A stretch of 64,000 bases of DNA from Gammaproteobacteria bacterium 28-57-27 (GCA_002281735.1 NCGK01000003.1:124001-188000), one strand, 5' to 3'. Shown: positions 7,672 through 17,283, counted from the first letter of the stretch. The notes: generated by a model not told the origin, from the letters alone. A program made the numbers and translations.

Positions 7672-9009
7672 ATGTCAAGTAAGCGCAAGGGTTTGATTTT
7701 TGAAGTCGATATCACCGGCTTCACGCACGAGGCGCGCGGTGTCGCCCATCACGAGGAAAAAGCGGTGTTTGTCGATGGCGCGCTGCCCGGTGAGCGGGTC
7801 AAAGTGCGCCTGACCAAGCCGCATCGCCGCTTTGATGAGGCGGAAGTGATTAAGGTGATTACGCCGTCGCCGGATCGGGTCGAAGCGCGTTGCGCGCATT
7901 TTGGCGTATGTGGCGGCTGTTCGCTGCAACATATGCGCGATTCGGCGCAGATTGATAGCAAACAAGGTGTATTGCTGGATAACCTGCGTCAGCTCGGTAA
8001 AGTCGAGGCCGAAAATCTATTACCTGCCTTGCGCGGGCCATTGTGGGCGTATCGTCGGCGTGCGCGTTTGGGCGTGAAATGGGTGCCGAAGAAAAACCGT
8101 GTGTTGGTTGGATTCCGTGAGCGCGGCACACCGTATCTGGCGGATTTAAGGCGTTGTGATGTACTTGACCCCAGCGTGGGCGAGCGTTTGGAAGAGCTTG
8201 GCGCCTTGATTGGTGGCATGGATGCGCGCTCGCTGATCCCGCAAATCGAGGTCGCGGTCGGGGATGAAGCCACCGCGTTGGTGTTCCGCCATATGGAAGC
8301 CCTCAGCGAGGCTGACCGTGAGCGTCTTGTGGACTACGCCAAGCTCACCGGCTTGCATATTTTTTTGCAGTCCCAAGGCCCCGACAGCGTGTGCCGTCTA
8401 TGGCCGGAGCAGGGCGAGTTGTTTTACGCGCTGCCAGCGCATGACGTGCATATCGATTTTTTACCGGTCGATTTTACTCAGGTGAATGGCCTATTGAACC
8501 GCGATATGGTTGATCTTGCATTGAAGCTGCTCGACATTCAGCCGAACGAGCGCGTACTGGATTTATTTGCCGGACTGGGCAATTTCACCTTGCCGATGGC
8601 GCGACGTGCAGCCGAGGTGTTCGGGGTGGAAGGCGATGCGCCGATGGTGCGGCGTGGTGAGGAAAGCGCCATGCGCAACGGCATCACCAACACCCGCCAT
8701 TATGTCGGCAATCTGTTCGAACCGGATCCAAAGCAGGACTGGATGCAGACCGGCCTAAAAGGTGGATACGACAAAATCTTGCTCGACCCGCCGCGCGCCG
8801 GGGCCATGGAAATCATGCCCTATCTAGCCAAGATGAAACCCAAGCGCATCGTGTATGTGTCCTGCAACCCGGCCACCTTGGCGCGTGATGCGGGGATTCT
8901 GGTGAATGAGCATGGTTATCGGCTGGTTTCAACGGGCGTGATGGATATGTTTCCGCATACCGCGCATGTGGAGTCGATTGCGGTGTTTGAGCCGAAAAAA
9001 CGGGGCTGA
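7672..9009 (+). CDS. rlmD: 23S rRNA (uracil-1939-C5)-methyltransferase
   Basis: SAM-dependent enzyme methylating U1939 of 23S rRNA, with an iron-sulfur cluster. The 445-residue product has an N-terminal TRAM domain (about 8-63), cluster ligands C74, C80, C83 and C162 at the same spacing as in E. coli RumA, the SAM motif DLFAGLGNFTLP at 297-308, DPPRAG at 372-377 and the catalytic Cys of VSCNPATL at 398. ATG at 7672 lies 13 bp after the toxin gene. Confidence 0.95.
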   Translation: MSSKRKGLIFEVDITGFTHEARGVAHHEEKAVFVDGALPGERVKVRLTKPHRRFDEAEVIKVITPSPDRVEARCAHFGVCGGCSLQHMRDSAQIDSKQGVLLDNLRQLGKVEAENLLPALRGPLWAYRRRARLGVKWVPKKNRVLVGFRERGTPYLADLRRCDVLDPSVGERLEELGALIGGMDARSLIPQIEVAVGDEATALVFRHMEALSEADRERLVDYAKLTGLHIFLQSQGPDSVCRLWPEQGELFYALPAHDVHIDFLPVDFTQVNGLLNRDMVDLALKLLDIQPNERVLDLFAGLGNFTLPMARRAAEVFGVEGDAPMVRRGEESAMRNGITNTRHYVGNLFEPDPKQDWMQTGLKGGYDKILLDPPRAGAMEIMPYLAKMKPKRIVYVSCNPATLARDAGILVNEHGYRLVSTGVMDMFPHTAHVESIAVFEPKKRG

Positions 9010-9098
9010 AGACTGTTTTTACATTGCACTTTGGTGCGCACTCAAGTAAAGTCGCGCCCCTGATTTGTACCGGGCTAGGCTTCGGTGCGACATAGTCA

Positions 9099-9186
9099 GG
9101 AGCGGTGTCCGAGTGGCTGAAGGAGCACGCCTGGAAAGCGTGTATACGGCAACGTATCGAGGGTTCGAATCCCTCTCGCTCCGCCA
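9099..9186 (+). tRNA. tRNA-Ser (anticodon GGA)
   Basis: An 88-nt cloverleaf with GGAGCGG acceptor strand pairing to TCGCTCC, encoded CCA end, long variable arm as expected for tRNA-Ser, GTTCGAATC T-loop, and anticodon loop CTGGAAA giving anticodon GGA (codons UCC/UCU). A terminator follows at 9205-9229. Confidence 0.97.
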
Positions 9187-9204
9187 TATTTTGTAGTTTA
9201 ATTG

Positions 9205-9229
9205 AGGCAGCTTAAGTGCTGCCTTTTTT
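9205..9229 (+). terminator. Rho-independent terminator after tRNA-Ser
   Basis: Perfect stem AGGCAGC / GCTGCCT with a six-base loop, followed by TTTTT. It ends the tRNA transcript before pyrF. Confidence 0.9.
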
Positions 9230-9266
9230 ATGCCTGATCATTTAGCCCGTTATTTAGGTGTTCGTT

Positions 9267-9983
9267 ATGCACGTTTCTGCCCTGCAATCTTCACAGCCTC
9301 GTGTCGTCGTTGCTCTGGATTATGCCCAGTTGGATGGCGCGTTATCTTTGGCGCAGCGACTTGATCCGCAAAGCTGTCGTGTGAAGGTGGGCAAGGAGTT
9401 GTTTACGCGCGCCGGGCCTGGGGCTGTGGAGGCGCTGCAACATCTTGGTTTTGAAGTGTTTCTTGATCTCAAGTTTCACGATATCCCGCACACCGTGGCG
9501 CAGGCGGTCAGGGCAGCGGCGGATTTGGGCGTGTGGATGGTGAATGTGCATGCCATGGGCGGGCGACGCATGATGGAGGCGGCGCGTGAGGCTTTGGTAG
9601 GCTCATCCCAGCGTCCGTTATTGATTGCAGTCACCGTACTGACCAGTATGGAAAAGCAGGATTTGCATGATATTGGTCTGGATGGCGAGGTGGACGCGCA
9701 GGTGCGCAGGCTTGCCGCTTTGGCCAGAGACAGCGGGTTGGATGGGGTGGTGTGTTCGGCGCGTGAGGCGGCGGATTTGCGCCAGCTTTGGGGTGATGCG
9801 GGCGTTTTGGTCACGCCGGGCATTCGTCAGCCGGGTGCGCCTGCCGACGATCAGCGGCGCACGGTGTCGGCGGCGGAGGCCTTGCGTTTGGGGGCAAGCC
9901 AGTTGGTGATTGGTCGTCCGATTACGCAAGCGCCTGATCCGCAAGCGGCTTTGGAGCGGATTTTGCGTGAGATGAGCGTGTAG
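9267..9983 (+). CDS. pyrF: Orotidine 5'-phosphate decarboxylase
   Basis: Last step of UMP synthesis. The 238-residue TIM barrel has the active-site signature [11 protein letters not shown] with D67, K69 and D72, and ends with a [10 protein letters not shown] phosphate-binding segment. A GTG at 9258 is in frame, but AGGTG at 9256-9260 is correctly spaced for the ATG at 9267, which gives the usual N-terminus. A 9-bp hairpin lies between it and slt. Confidence 0.95.
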   Translation: MHVSALQSSQPRVVVALDYAQLDGALSLAQRLDPQSCRVKVGKELFTRAGPGAVEALQHLGFEVFLDLKFHDIPHTVAQAVRAAADLGVWMVNVHAMGGRRMMEAAREALVGSSQRPLLIAVTVLTSMEKQDLHDIGLDGEVDAQVRRLAALARDSGLDGVVCSAREAADLRQLWGDAGVLVTPGIRQPGAPADDQRRTVSAAEALRLGASQLVIGRPITQAPDPQAALERILREMSV

Positions 9984-9984
9984 A

Positions 9985-10009
9985 ATGCCTAACAACATTC
10001 GTTAGGCAT
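9985..10009. repeat. Short palindrome ATGCCTAAC-N7-GTTAGGCAT
   Basis: Perfect 9-bp arms with a seven-base loop, just after the pyrF stop. There is no T-run on either side, so it is not a typical terminator. It carries GCCTAAC/GTTAGGC like attC cores but is far too short to be an attC. Confidence 0.6.
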
Positions 10010-10023
10010 GGGCTAGATCAATC

Positions 10024-11961
10024 ATGAATATTATCAATCTGTTGCGTCGTGGTTTGACACTGGCTTTAGCCTTGGGCTGTAGCGGGCTGGCGGCATCCGC
10101 TGTTGCGGGTTTGAAAGAAGAACGTGCGCTGTTTCAGTACGCGTATCAAAGCGCCAAAGACGGGGACGCGCCGGATGCTGCGTTGTTGCAGTCGCTGCAA
10201 AACTATCCGCTCAAGTCCTATTTGAGCTATTTCGATTTGCGCGAGCGCTTGCCGCTGGCGGCTCCGTCCGAGCTTGCCGCGTTTGTGCGGGCCTATCCGG
10301 TTAGCTTTATGACTGATGATTTGCGCAGGCGTTATCTGCGCCAGTTGGCTAAAAATGATGATTGGGTAGGCTATTCGGCGTTTGATGATGCCAGCCTGAC
10401 CACGCAGGAGTTTCGTTGTCAGCGTCTGGTGGCGCGCGGTATGCAGCAAGGGCAGGCGAGCGTGCTTGAGGAAGGTTTGACACTTTGGGATGAAGGCCTG
10501 TCGTGGCCGGTAAGCTGTCAGCCTCTGGAAGCGTGGTTAATGGATGCCGAAGCCATGCGCCCTGCGCGCGCCTGGGGGCGGATTGAGCGTTTGATGGAAA
10601 AAAATCAGAGTTCGGAAGCCTCGCGCCTTGCCGCCAGCCTCGGTAGCGATGCGCAGGCTGAGGTGACGCGCTGGAAGACGGCACGCAAGAATCCAGCAGT
10701 TTTTATGGCGCAGAACAAATCGGCCAAGGGCGATGGCGTGCTGCATTTGATGTTGGCGGATAGTGCAAAACGTCTGGCGAGTGATGACGTGGATCAGGCT
10801 TATGCGGCATGGATGGCGTTGGCTGCGCGTGAGGTGATGAGCCCCAAGGTGCGCGGCGAGGCGGAGGGTGGAATCGCTATGGCCGCAGCGCGTCAGCATG
10901 ATGCACAAGCCAGCGATTGGTTTGAAGCCGCACCCAGCAGCGGTTTTGATGCGGATATGCGCGCCTGGCGGGTGCGCGCCGCCCTGCGTCAGCAGAACTG
11001 GGCGCGGGTGCTGAGGGCGATTGAGGCCATGCCGCTGGATGAGCAGGACGATGAAGAGTGGCGCTATTGGCGTGCGCGCGCCTTGGAGCAGCAAGGGCAG
11101 GGCGATTTGGCCAAGCAGATTTGGCAGGATGTGGCCAGTGATGTGAGCTATTACGGATTGCTTTCGGCGGATCGGGCAGGCGTGAGTTACCGTTTGGCGT
11201 ATGTGGATTTGCCTGATGATGCGCTGGTGCAGGAGGTGGCGCAGCGCCCTGCGGTGCAACGCGCACGCGAGTTTTATTCGCAAGGTTTGATTGACGAGGC
11301 GCGCAAGGAATGGCTGGTCGCCTTGCGCGATATGGATTTGCCCATGCAGCGCGCAGCGGCGCATCTGGCGGCGCGCTGGGGCTGGATGGATCGCGCGGCG
11401 ATTACCATGGGCAAGGCACGCAATGCGGGTTTGGAAGACCTTGAGGTACGCTTCCCCCTGCCTTGGCGGGATGAGGTGGAGCGTTTTGCGCGTGAGGAGT
11501 CGATAGAAAGTGGCTGGATGTTCGGCATTATGCGGCGTGAGAGTGTGTTCATGCCGGATATTGGCTCCAGTGCCGGTGCGCAGGGTTTGATGCAGTTGAT
11601 GCCCGGGACGGCGAAAGATGTGGCGCGCAAACTGGCCATGCCCGTGCCAAGCAAGGGTGATTTGCATGATCCGGCCACCAACATGCGTTTGGGCAGTGCT
11701 TATCTTGGTGACGTGCTGGAGCGCTTTGATGGTAACCAGGTACTGGCGACAGCGGCTTACAATGCCGGGCCGGGGCGCGTGAATCGCTGGTTGCCTGAGA
11801 GCGGGAGCCTGCCTGCCGATATTTGGGTGGACACCGTGCCGTTTACTGAAACTCGCGAATATTGCCGTGCCGTACTGCACTATGCGACGGTGTTCGACTG
11901 GCGCTTGCATGGTGAATTCAGGCCCATGTCGGCAAGAATGCAGACGGTCTCTGGTGGTTAG
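10024..11961 (+). CDS. slt: Soluble lytic murein transglycosylase
   Basis: Periplasmic enzyme cleaving peptidoglycan glycan strands to 1,6-anhydromuropeptides. The 645-residue product has a signal peptide (basic start, hydrophobic 8-27, cleavage near ASAVAG), a long helical superhelix domain (about 30-450), and a C-terminal SLT catalytic domain: E506 in GIMRRES, then AQGLMQLMPGTA and AYNAGPGRVNRW. Length and layout match Slt70. ATG at 10024, 40 bp downstream of pyrF. Confidence 0.93.
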   Translation: MNIINLLRRGLTLALALGCSGLAASAVAGLKEERALFQYAYQSAKDGDAPDAALLQSLQNYPLKSYLSYFDLRERLPLAAPSELAAFVRAYPVSFMTDDLRRRYLRQLAKNDDWVGYSAFDDASLTTQEFRCQRLVARGMQQGQASVLEEGLTLWDEGLSWPVSCQPLEAWLMDAEAMRPARAWGRIERLMEKNQSSEASRLAASLGSDAQAEVTRWKTARKNPAVFMAQNKSAKGDGVLHLMLADSAKRLASDDVDQAYAAWMALAAREVMSPKVRGEAEGGIAMAAARQHDAQASDWFEAAPSSGFDADMRAWRVRAALRQQNWARVLRAIEAMPLDEQDDEEWRYWRARALEQQGQGDLAKQIWQDVASDVSYYGLLSADRAGVSYRLAYVDLPDDALVQEVAQRPAVQRAREFYSQGLIDEARKEWLVALRDMDLPMQRAAAHLAARWGWMDRAAITMGKARNAGLEDLEVRFPLPWRDEVERFAREESIESGWMFGIMRRESVFMPDIGSSAGAQGLMQLMPGTAKDVARKLAMPVPSKGDLHDPATNMRLGSAYLGDVLERFDGNQVLATAAYNAGPGRVNRWLPESGSLPADIWVDTVPFTETREYCRAVLHYATVFDWRLHGEFRPMSARMQTVSGG

Positions 11962-11984
11962 TTTTGCAAGTTCAGGAACTGAGC

Positions 11985-12158
11985 ATGGATAAGCAGGAAG
12001 TGGTCGTTGTCGATATAAAAATGCCGTTTTTATCCATGGTGGTGTTCATGGTGAAGTGGGTGGTTGCCTCGATTCCGGCCATTTTGATTCTGGTTGTGCT
12101 GTTCGGTTTTGCCAGTACGCTGCTGGGTGGATTTTTTAGCGGATTCGGGCACGTCTGA
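11985..12158 (+). CDS. Small single-span membrane protein, unknown
   Basis: A 57-residue protein with one long hydrophobic stretch (about 13-52) and a short charged N-terminus. A TTG at 11964 is in frame, but AGGA at 11974-11977 with seven-base spacing supports the ATG at 11985. It lies between slt and sbcB on the same strand, 23 and about 19 bp from them, so is probably in the same transcript. I do not recognise the family. Confidence 0.55.
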   Translation: MDKQEVVVVDIKMPFLSMVVFMVKWVVASIPAILILVVLFGFASTLLGGFFSGFGHV

Positions 12159-12177
12159 TTTTTGGCAGGAGTTGGTT

Positions 12178-13632
12178 CTGAACAGTATTCTCTGGTACGA
12201 CTACGAAACCTTTAGCGCTGAGCCATCGAGCGGGCGGATTGCGCAATTTGCGGCCATACGCACCGATGAATATCTGGCACAGATCGGCGAGCCGGTTGAG
12301 TTGTTCTGCAAGCCTTGCCTGGATTGCTTACCCGATCCGCTGGCTTGTTTGATTACCGGCATTACGCCGCAGCAGGCTGAGGCGCGTGGTGTATCCGAGC
12401 CGGAGTTTGCTGAGCGCGTCAACGCTGTTTTGGCTGTGCCGGGAACCTGTATTGCGGGCTTTAACAGTATTCGCTTTGATGATTCCTTTACGCGCTTTTT
12501 GTTTTATCGCAATTTTTTTGATCCGTATGCGCACGAGTGGCAATCCGGCAATACGCGCTGGGATCTTTTGGACGTGGCGCGTTATACCTATGCCTTGCGC
12601 CCCACCGGAATTGAATGGCCGACCCGCGAGGATGGTGCGCCGAGTTTCAAACTGACCCATTTGACCGAAGCCAATGGGCTGGCGCATAGCAACGCGCATG
12701 ATGCGCTCAGTGATGTGCATGCCACGATCGCGCTGGCGCGGCTGATTCGTCAGCGACAGCCGAAGTTGTTTGATTTTGCCTATGCCTTGCGCAGCAAAAA
12801 TGCGGTGCGCGCATTTTTGGACAAGGAGCAGGCCAAGCCTGTGTTGCACACCTCGGGCATGTTTCCGGCGGTTTTCGGGCATACCACGGCAATTGCAGTG
12901 TTGGGCGTGCATCCACGCATGGCAAACCGCCTGATTGTGGCTGACCTCAGGCAAGACCCGCAGCAGTTGTTGGCAACACCGGTTGAGGTGTTGCTTGAGC
13001 TTCTGTTTACGCGTGGCGAGGATTTGCCCGAAGGAGTTGAACGTCCAGGCATCAAGGAATTGCATCTGAACCGTGCGCCCTTACTGGCGCCTTTGCGTGT
13101 GTTGGATGCGGCGGGCGCGGCGCGTATCCAGCTTGATTTGGATGCATGTCAGCGGCATTTCGACTTTATTGCCGAGCATCAGGCGGCTTTTTCGGCGCTT
13201 GCGCGGGGGTTGTACGCGGCCGAGCCTGCGCCGCGTCAGGTCGATGCCGAGGCGGCTTTGTATCAAGGCTTTATTGCGGATGCTGATCGTGCACGTATTG
13301 TCCTGGCACGAGCCATGTCACCTGAAAAACTCGCGCAACTGCAAACTCAAGTGCAGGACGCGCGTTTACGCGAATTATTGTTCCGCTATCGTGCCCGTTA
13401 CACCCCATCCAGCTTGAGTGTGGAAGAGGCTGCACGTTGGCAGGAATTGCGTGCATCGCGGTTATTGCACGAGGAAGGCGGCGCGGGGATGGATGCGCAG
13501 CGGTTTTTTGGCAGCATCGAAACCTTGCGTGCCGACCCTTCGTCGACAGGGCGCGAGTGGCTGATTTTGGATGAACTGGAAGCGTGGGGACGGCAGCTTT
13601 TGCAAGATGCAGGACTGCCTTCACAAGCCTAA
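12178..13632 (+). CDS. sbcB: Exodeoxyribonuclease I
   Basis: 3'-to-5' single-strand DNA exonuclease used in recombination and mismatch repair. The protein begins MNSILWYDYETFSAEP; DYETF carries the first acids of the DEDD exonuclease core, with HNAHDALSDVHATIALA later supplying the last ones. An SH3-like and a helical C-terminal domain follow. The start is unusual: AGGAG at 12167-12171 is correctly spaced only for a CTG at 12178. The alternative TTG at 12172 touches the Shine-Dalgarno. An upstream TTG at 12094 would overlap the preceding gene and add non-conserved residues. Confidence 0.9.
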   Translation: MNSILWYDYETFSAEPSSGRIAQFAAIRTDEYLAQIGEPVELFCKPCLDCLPDPLACLITGITPQQAEARGVSEPEFAERVNAVLAVPGTCIAGFNSIRFDDSFTRFLFYRNFFDPYAHEWQSGNTRWDLLDVARYTYALRPTGIEWPTREDGAPSFKLTHLTEANGLAHSNAHDALSDVHATIALARLIRQRQPKLFDFAYALRSKNAVRAFLDKEQAKPVLHTSGMFPAVFGHTTAIAVLGVHPRMANRLIVADLRQDPQQLLATPVEVLLELLFTRGEDLPEGVERPGIKELHLNRAPLLAPLRVLDAAGAARIQLDLDACQRHFDFIAEHQAAFSALARGLYAAEPAPRQVDAEAALYQGFIADADRARIVLARAMSPEKLAQLQTQVQDARLRELLFRYRARYTPSSLSVEEAARWQELRASRLLHEEGGAGMDAQRFFGSIETLRADPSSTGREWLILDELEAWGRQLLQDAGLPSQA

Positions 13633-13636
13633 CGGC

Positions 13637-14044
13637 CTATCGTTGCGCTGCGCTGCGATCTTCCATGACTTTGCGGAAAAGCCCATGCAGGGTGATAAAG
13701 AAGGTCGCTTGTGCTTCTTCAAGTTCATCAAGGGTTTCGGCGTTAAGCTCCTGGCCTTGTGCACTTTCTACAAGAACCTCGCGCATCAAAGTGTGCATCT
13801 GCTGATGCAACTCCTCGATTTGCACTTTGAGCTCTTCGTGCCCGGGAGGGGTGGGGAGCTGGCCGAAGAAACCGGCCAGTTTGCAATGCAAATGTGCATC
13901 GCGAGCAATCAGATCTTCACTTGCAGGGGTTTGCAGGAGCAGTTGACGCATGCCACGTGAGTACCAAGCGTTATGCCAGTAAATGGCTTCTTCTAAACCG
14001 TCAATAAATTCGTCGTAGGGGAAACTTATGTTGCTGTCATTCAT
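13637..14044 (-). CDS. Putative CZB-like (chemoreceptor zinc-binding) helical protein
   Basis: A 135-residue, all-helical, cytoplasmic protein. WHNAWYSRGM, then DAHLHCKLAGFFGQ and HQQMHTLMRE resemble the W-H / H-C-LG-W / H-H spacing of CZB domains that bind zinc in chemoreceptors and diguanylate cyclases. The usual LGKW is replaced by LAGFF, so the assignment is tentative. It stands alone without an effector domain, convergent with sbcB (4 bp between stops). What it would signal to is unknown. Confidence 0.5.
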   Translation of the reverse strand: MNDSNISFPYDEFIDGLEEAIYWHNAWYSRGMRQLLLQTPASEDLIARDAHLHCKLAGFFGQLPTPPGHEELKVQIEELHQQMHTLMREVLVESAQGQELNAETLDELEEAQATFFITLHGLFRKVMEDRSAAQR

Positions 14045-14143
14045 GCTGAAAATCGTCCTGAATTAAGTTGAATGGCTAGATTCCCGAATCATAGACGCAG
14101 CTTGGCTAATTGCATGATTCAAGAATTAGATGCTAGGCATAAC

Positions 14144-14905
14144 TTAATCAATGACCTTGACGAGTTCGCGCAGCATGGTTACATCCATGATGACTTTTGA
14201 CTGCGGATTGCCTAAGTTGGCAGCAGGTGCGCTGGGTTCGCCCAGGCTTTCGAGAATTATGGCCGCTTCGGAAAAATCATCATGGCGGGTGTAATCATTC
14301 ACGGTGACTACCGTGCGCAAACCAGCCCCGCTGCTTGAACGTAGACCATTGCGCGAGTCTTCAAAGGCAACGCAGACGTCTGCGGGAAGCTGCATGGCTT
14401 CGAGGGCATAGGTGAAAATCGCCGGGTCGGGCTTCTTTTTTGGCACGATATCGCCAGCAGCAATCACTTCAAACCACGCCAGGCTTTCACGCCCTAGGGT
14501 CGCTTCCAATAATGCAGTGACATTTTCTGGGGTGGTGGTGGTGGCAATAGCCAAGCGCAATCCAGCTTGACGCGCTTCATCCAGAAGGCGCTTCACACCG
14601 GGACGTAGCGGAATCAGACCTTCATTGAGCAGGCGTACATAATGGCGCGTCTTGGCTTGGTGCAGAGCGGCAATCCAGGCATCGCTGTTATCCGGAAGCG
14701 TAAAGTCGGGGTTATAGCGCTCAAGATAAAAACGAATGCGCTCCTTGCCGCCAGTCACGCTTAATAGCTCGCCATACAGCGCAATATCCCATTCCCAATC
14801 CAGACCTGCTTCGGCAAAAGCAGCATTAAAAGCCGGGCGGTGACCATCGCGTTCGGTATCAGCGAGTGTTCCATCGACATCAAAAATCAGCGCTTGCAGG
14901 CTCAT
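14144..14905 (-). CDS. cbbY: HAD-superfamily phosphatase, CbbY type
   Basis: A 253-residue HAD hydrolase. Motif I is FDVDGTLADT (nucleophile D9, general acid D11), followed by ERDGHRPAFN and LYGELLSVTGGKERI, hallmarks of the CbbY branch, which in autotrophs removes the RuBisCO inhibitor xylulose-1,5-bisphosphate. Later ATTTTPEN (motif II), KKKPDPAIF (motif III) and FEDSRNGLRSS (motif IV) complete the site. No Calvin-cycle genes are adjacent, so the autotrophic role is inferred from the subfamily only. Confidence 0.82.
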   Translation of the reverse strand: MSLQALIFDVDGTLADTERDGHRPAFNAAFAEAGLDWEWDIALYGELLSVTGGKERIRFYLERYNPDFTLPDNSDAWIAALHQAKTRHYVRLLNEGLIPLRPGVKRLLDEARQAGLRLAIATTTTPENVTALLEATLGRESLAWFEVIAAGDIVPKKKPDPAIFTYALEAMQLPADVCVAFEDSRNGLRSSSGAGLRTVVTVNDYTRHDDFSEAAIILESLGEPSAPAANLGNPQSKVIMDVTMLRELVKVID

Positions 14906-15013
14906 GAGGACTCCGTGAATGATGCTTGTTGAATTTTAAGGTCATTTTCAGGCAAAGCCTGGCTGGGGTCTAATCAGCATGACTGATAGATTCGATAAGT
15001 ATTTTGAGGAAAT

Positions 15014-15093
15014 AGGACTTACGCAAAACCGCCCCAGCGGCGGCGCACTGTCTTCGGTGCTTTGCCTTGCTGGAATACTTTTGTGTAAGTCCT
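15014..15093. mobile_element. Short MITE copy, GGACTTACGCAAAA ends (80 bp)
   Basis: Terminal inverted repeats AGGACTTACGCAAAA (15014-15028) and ACTTTTGTGTAAGTCCT (to 15093). The interior (CCGCCCCAGCGGCG, ACTGTCTTCGG, GCTTTGCCTTGCTGGAA) matches, in opposite orientation, the copy at 26709-26808, from which it differs by about 20 missing bases. No coding capacity. Confidence 0.8.
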
Positions 15094-15100
15094 TGGAAAG

Positions 15101-15126
15101 TAAAAAGGGAGCCGAAGCCCCCTTTA
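15101..15126 (-). terminator. Rho-independent terminator of slyD
   Basis: On the minus strand AAAGGGGGC-TTCG-GCTCCCTTT followed by TTA: a nine-pair stem with one mismatch and a TTCG tetraloop, 22 bp downstream of the slyD stop. Confidence 0.8.
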
Positions 15127-15147
15127 CTGCTTGCCGGAATGCTCTAA

Positions 15148-15630
15148 TCAGTGATGATGGCCGTGCTCGCCATGCGCATGACCATGCTCAAGCTCTTCAG
15201 CCGTAGCCTCGCGTACATCACGCACCGTGATATCAAAGTGCAGCGTCTTGCCGGCCAGTGGGTGGTTGCCGTCAATAGTGACGTCGTCGCCTTCGAGGGC
15301 GGTCACGGTGACGACTTCAATGCCATGATCGGTTTGGGCATGAAACTGCATCCCTACTGCGATTTGGTCGACACCACCGAACATGCTGCTGGGCAGTGTT
15401 TGGGTGAGTGCCGGATTGTTTTCACCGTAGCCCATGGCGGGTTCGATGCTGACTTTGAAGGTGTCACCGACGCTACGGCCTTCGAGCGCTTGCTCAAGAC
15501 CGGGGACGATGTTGCTATGGCCGTGCAGGTAGGCGAGGGGGCCATGACCTTCTGAAGAGTCAATCTCATCGCCCGCATCGTTGGTGAGGCGGTAGTCGAT
15601 CAGAACAATGTTGTTTTGGCTGATTTGCAT
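15148..15630 (-). CDS. slyD: FKBP-type peptidyl-prolyl isomerase SlyD
   Basis: Cytoplasmic chaperone and prolyl isomerase, also a nickel-binding factor in hydrogenase maturation. The 160-residue product has the FKBP half domains around an IF insert: IVLIDYRLTNDAGDEIDSS, GHSNIVPGLEQALEG and GAM-like YGENNP. A histidine-rich tail (HGHAHGEHGHHH) at the C-terminus fits metal binding. Followed by its own terminator. galU ends seven bases upstream on the same strand. Confidence 0.93.
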   Translation of the reverse strand: MQISQNNIVLIDYRLTNDAGDEIDSSEGHGPLAYLHGHSNIVPGLEQALEGRSVGDTFKVSIEPAMGYGENNPALTQTLPSSMFGGVDQIAVGMQFHAQTDHGIEVVTVTALEGDDVTIDGNHPLAGKTLHFDITVRDVREATAEELEHGHAHGEHGHHH

Positions 15631-15636
15631 TGGAAG

Positions 15637-16461
15637 TTACCTGTTTCCCATGTGATAAAAATAGTTGGTAGCGGCGACGAATCCATCGACTGAACCGCAG
15701 TCAAAGCGGCGACCACGGAATTGGTATGCTACAACACCACCTTGCCTGGCTTGCTCCATAAGTGCGTCGGTCAACTGGATTTCGCCACCGGCGCCGGGCT
15801 GGGTGCGGCGCAGGATGTCAAAAATGTCCGGGGTGATGATGTATCGCCCGATGACCGCAAGGTTGCTTGGGGCAACTTCGGCTGCAGGTTTTTCGACCAT
15901 TGTGTTGACGCGATAAACGCCAGGTTCGATTTCTTCGCCAGCAATTACACCGTATTTATGAATCTCATGATGAGGAACTTCTTCAACAGCGACCACAGTA
16001 CAGCCATATTTCTCCTGTACTGCAACCATTTGCGCGAGCACGCCCTGTGAGTCACTCACGCACAAGTCATCGGCAAGAACGACGGCGAATGGGTATTCAT
16101 GACCAATGAGGGTTTCGCCGGTCAGTACCGCGTGACCCAAGCCTTTCATTTGGGTTTGACGGGTGTAAGAAAAGCTGCACTTTTCGATAATGCCGCGAAT
16201 GCTTGCCAGCATGTTGTCTTTGCTGGTGCCGCGCAGTTGGCTTTCGAGTTCGTAGTTAATGTCAAAATGATCCTCCAAAGCGCGTTTGCCGCGTCCGGTG
16301 ACGATGGCCATTTGGCGCAAGCCCGCTTCCATAGCCTCTTCAACCCCATATTGAATCAAGGGCTTATCGACGATGGGGAGCATTTCTTTAGGAATAACCT
16401 TGGTCGCAGGCAGAAACCGAGTGCCATAGCCGGCGGCTGGAAACAGGCATTTTTTAATCAT
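15637..16461 (-). CDS. galU: UTP-glucose-1-phosphate uridylyltransferase
   Basis: Makes UDP-glucose for polysaccharide and glycolipid synthesis. The 274-residue product starts MIKKCLFPAAGYGTRFLPATK, the nucleotidyltransferase signature, followed by KEMLPIVDKPLIQYGVEEA, VVLADDLCV and the catalytic VEKPAAE region. An in-frame ATG at 16509 would add 16 non-conserved residues, so 16461 was chosen. It lies 7 bp ahead of slyD on the same strand. Confidence 0.95.
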   Translation of the reverse strand: MIKKCLFPAAGYGTRFLPATKVIPKEMLPIVDKPLIQYGVEEAMEAGLRQMAIVTGRGKRALEDHFDINYELESQLRGTSKDNMLASIRGIIEKCSFSYTRQTQMKGLGHAVLTGETLIGHEYPFAVVLADDLCVSDSQGVLAQMVAVQEKYGCTVVAVEEVPHHEIHKYGVIAGEEIEPGVYRVNTMVEKPAAEVAPSNLAVIGRYIITPDIFDILRRTQPGAGGEIQLTDALMEQARQGGVVAYQFRGRRFDCGSVDGFVAATNYFYHMGNR

Positions 16462-16641
16462 GATCGATTCCGTCTGAAGAGAGGATAAAACGTGGTAATT
16501 TTCGCTCAAACCACGTCACTATAATCGCAGCATTGCTGACTGGAAAGCGCTTCAATAAGCCCGAGTGTTGCATGAATTCGCGCGATGATCGCACAGGATA
16601 TTGTTTGTACAAGGGATTTTCCGAAGGAGCAGCGTACTGGA

Positions 16642-17283
<642 letters not shown>

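Noticed and set aside
8813-9187. Minus-strand 124-codon frame starting MAEREGFEPSIRC
   Set aside because: It is the antisense of tRNA-Ser and the end of rlmD. This peptide start is a familiar artefact of translating tRNA-Ser genes.
9985-10009. GCCTAAC..GTTAGGC palindrome considered as attC
   Set aside because: The centre has only seven bases, far below attC length, and both neighbours are core genes in normal order.
10537-11910. Long minus-strand frame (457 codons) opposite slt
   Set aside because: Its composition is a His/Arg-rich shadow typical of antisense frames in GC-rich genes; slt has clear domain motifs on the plus strand.
14979-15206. Plus-strand frame of 75 codons before slyD
   Set aside because: It reads through the short MITE and the slyD terminator and has no protein-like features.
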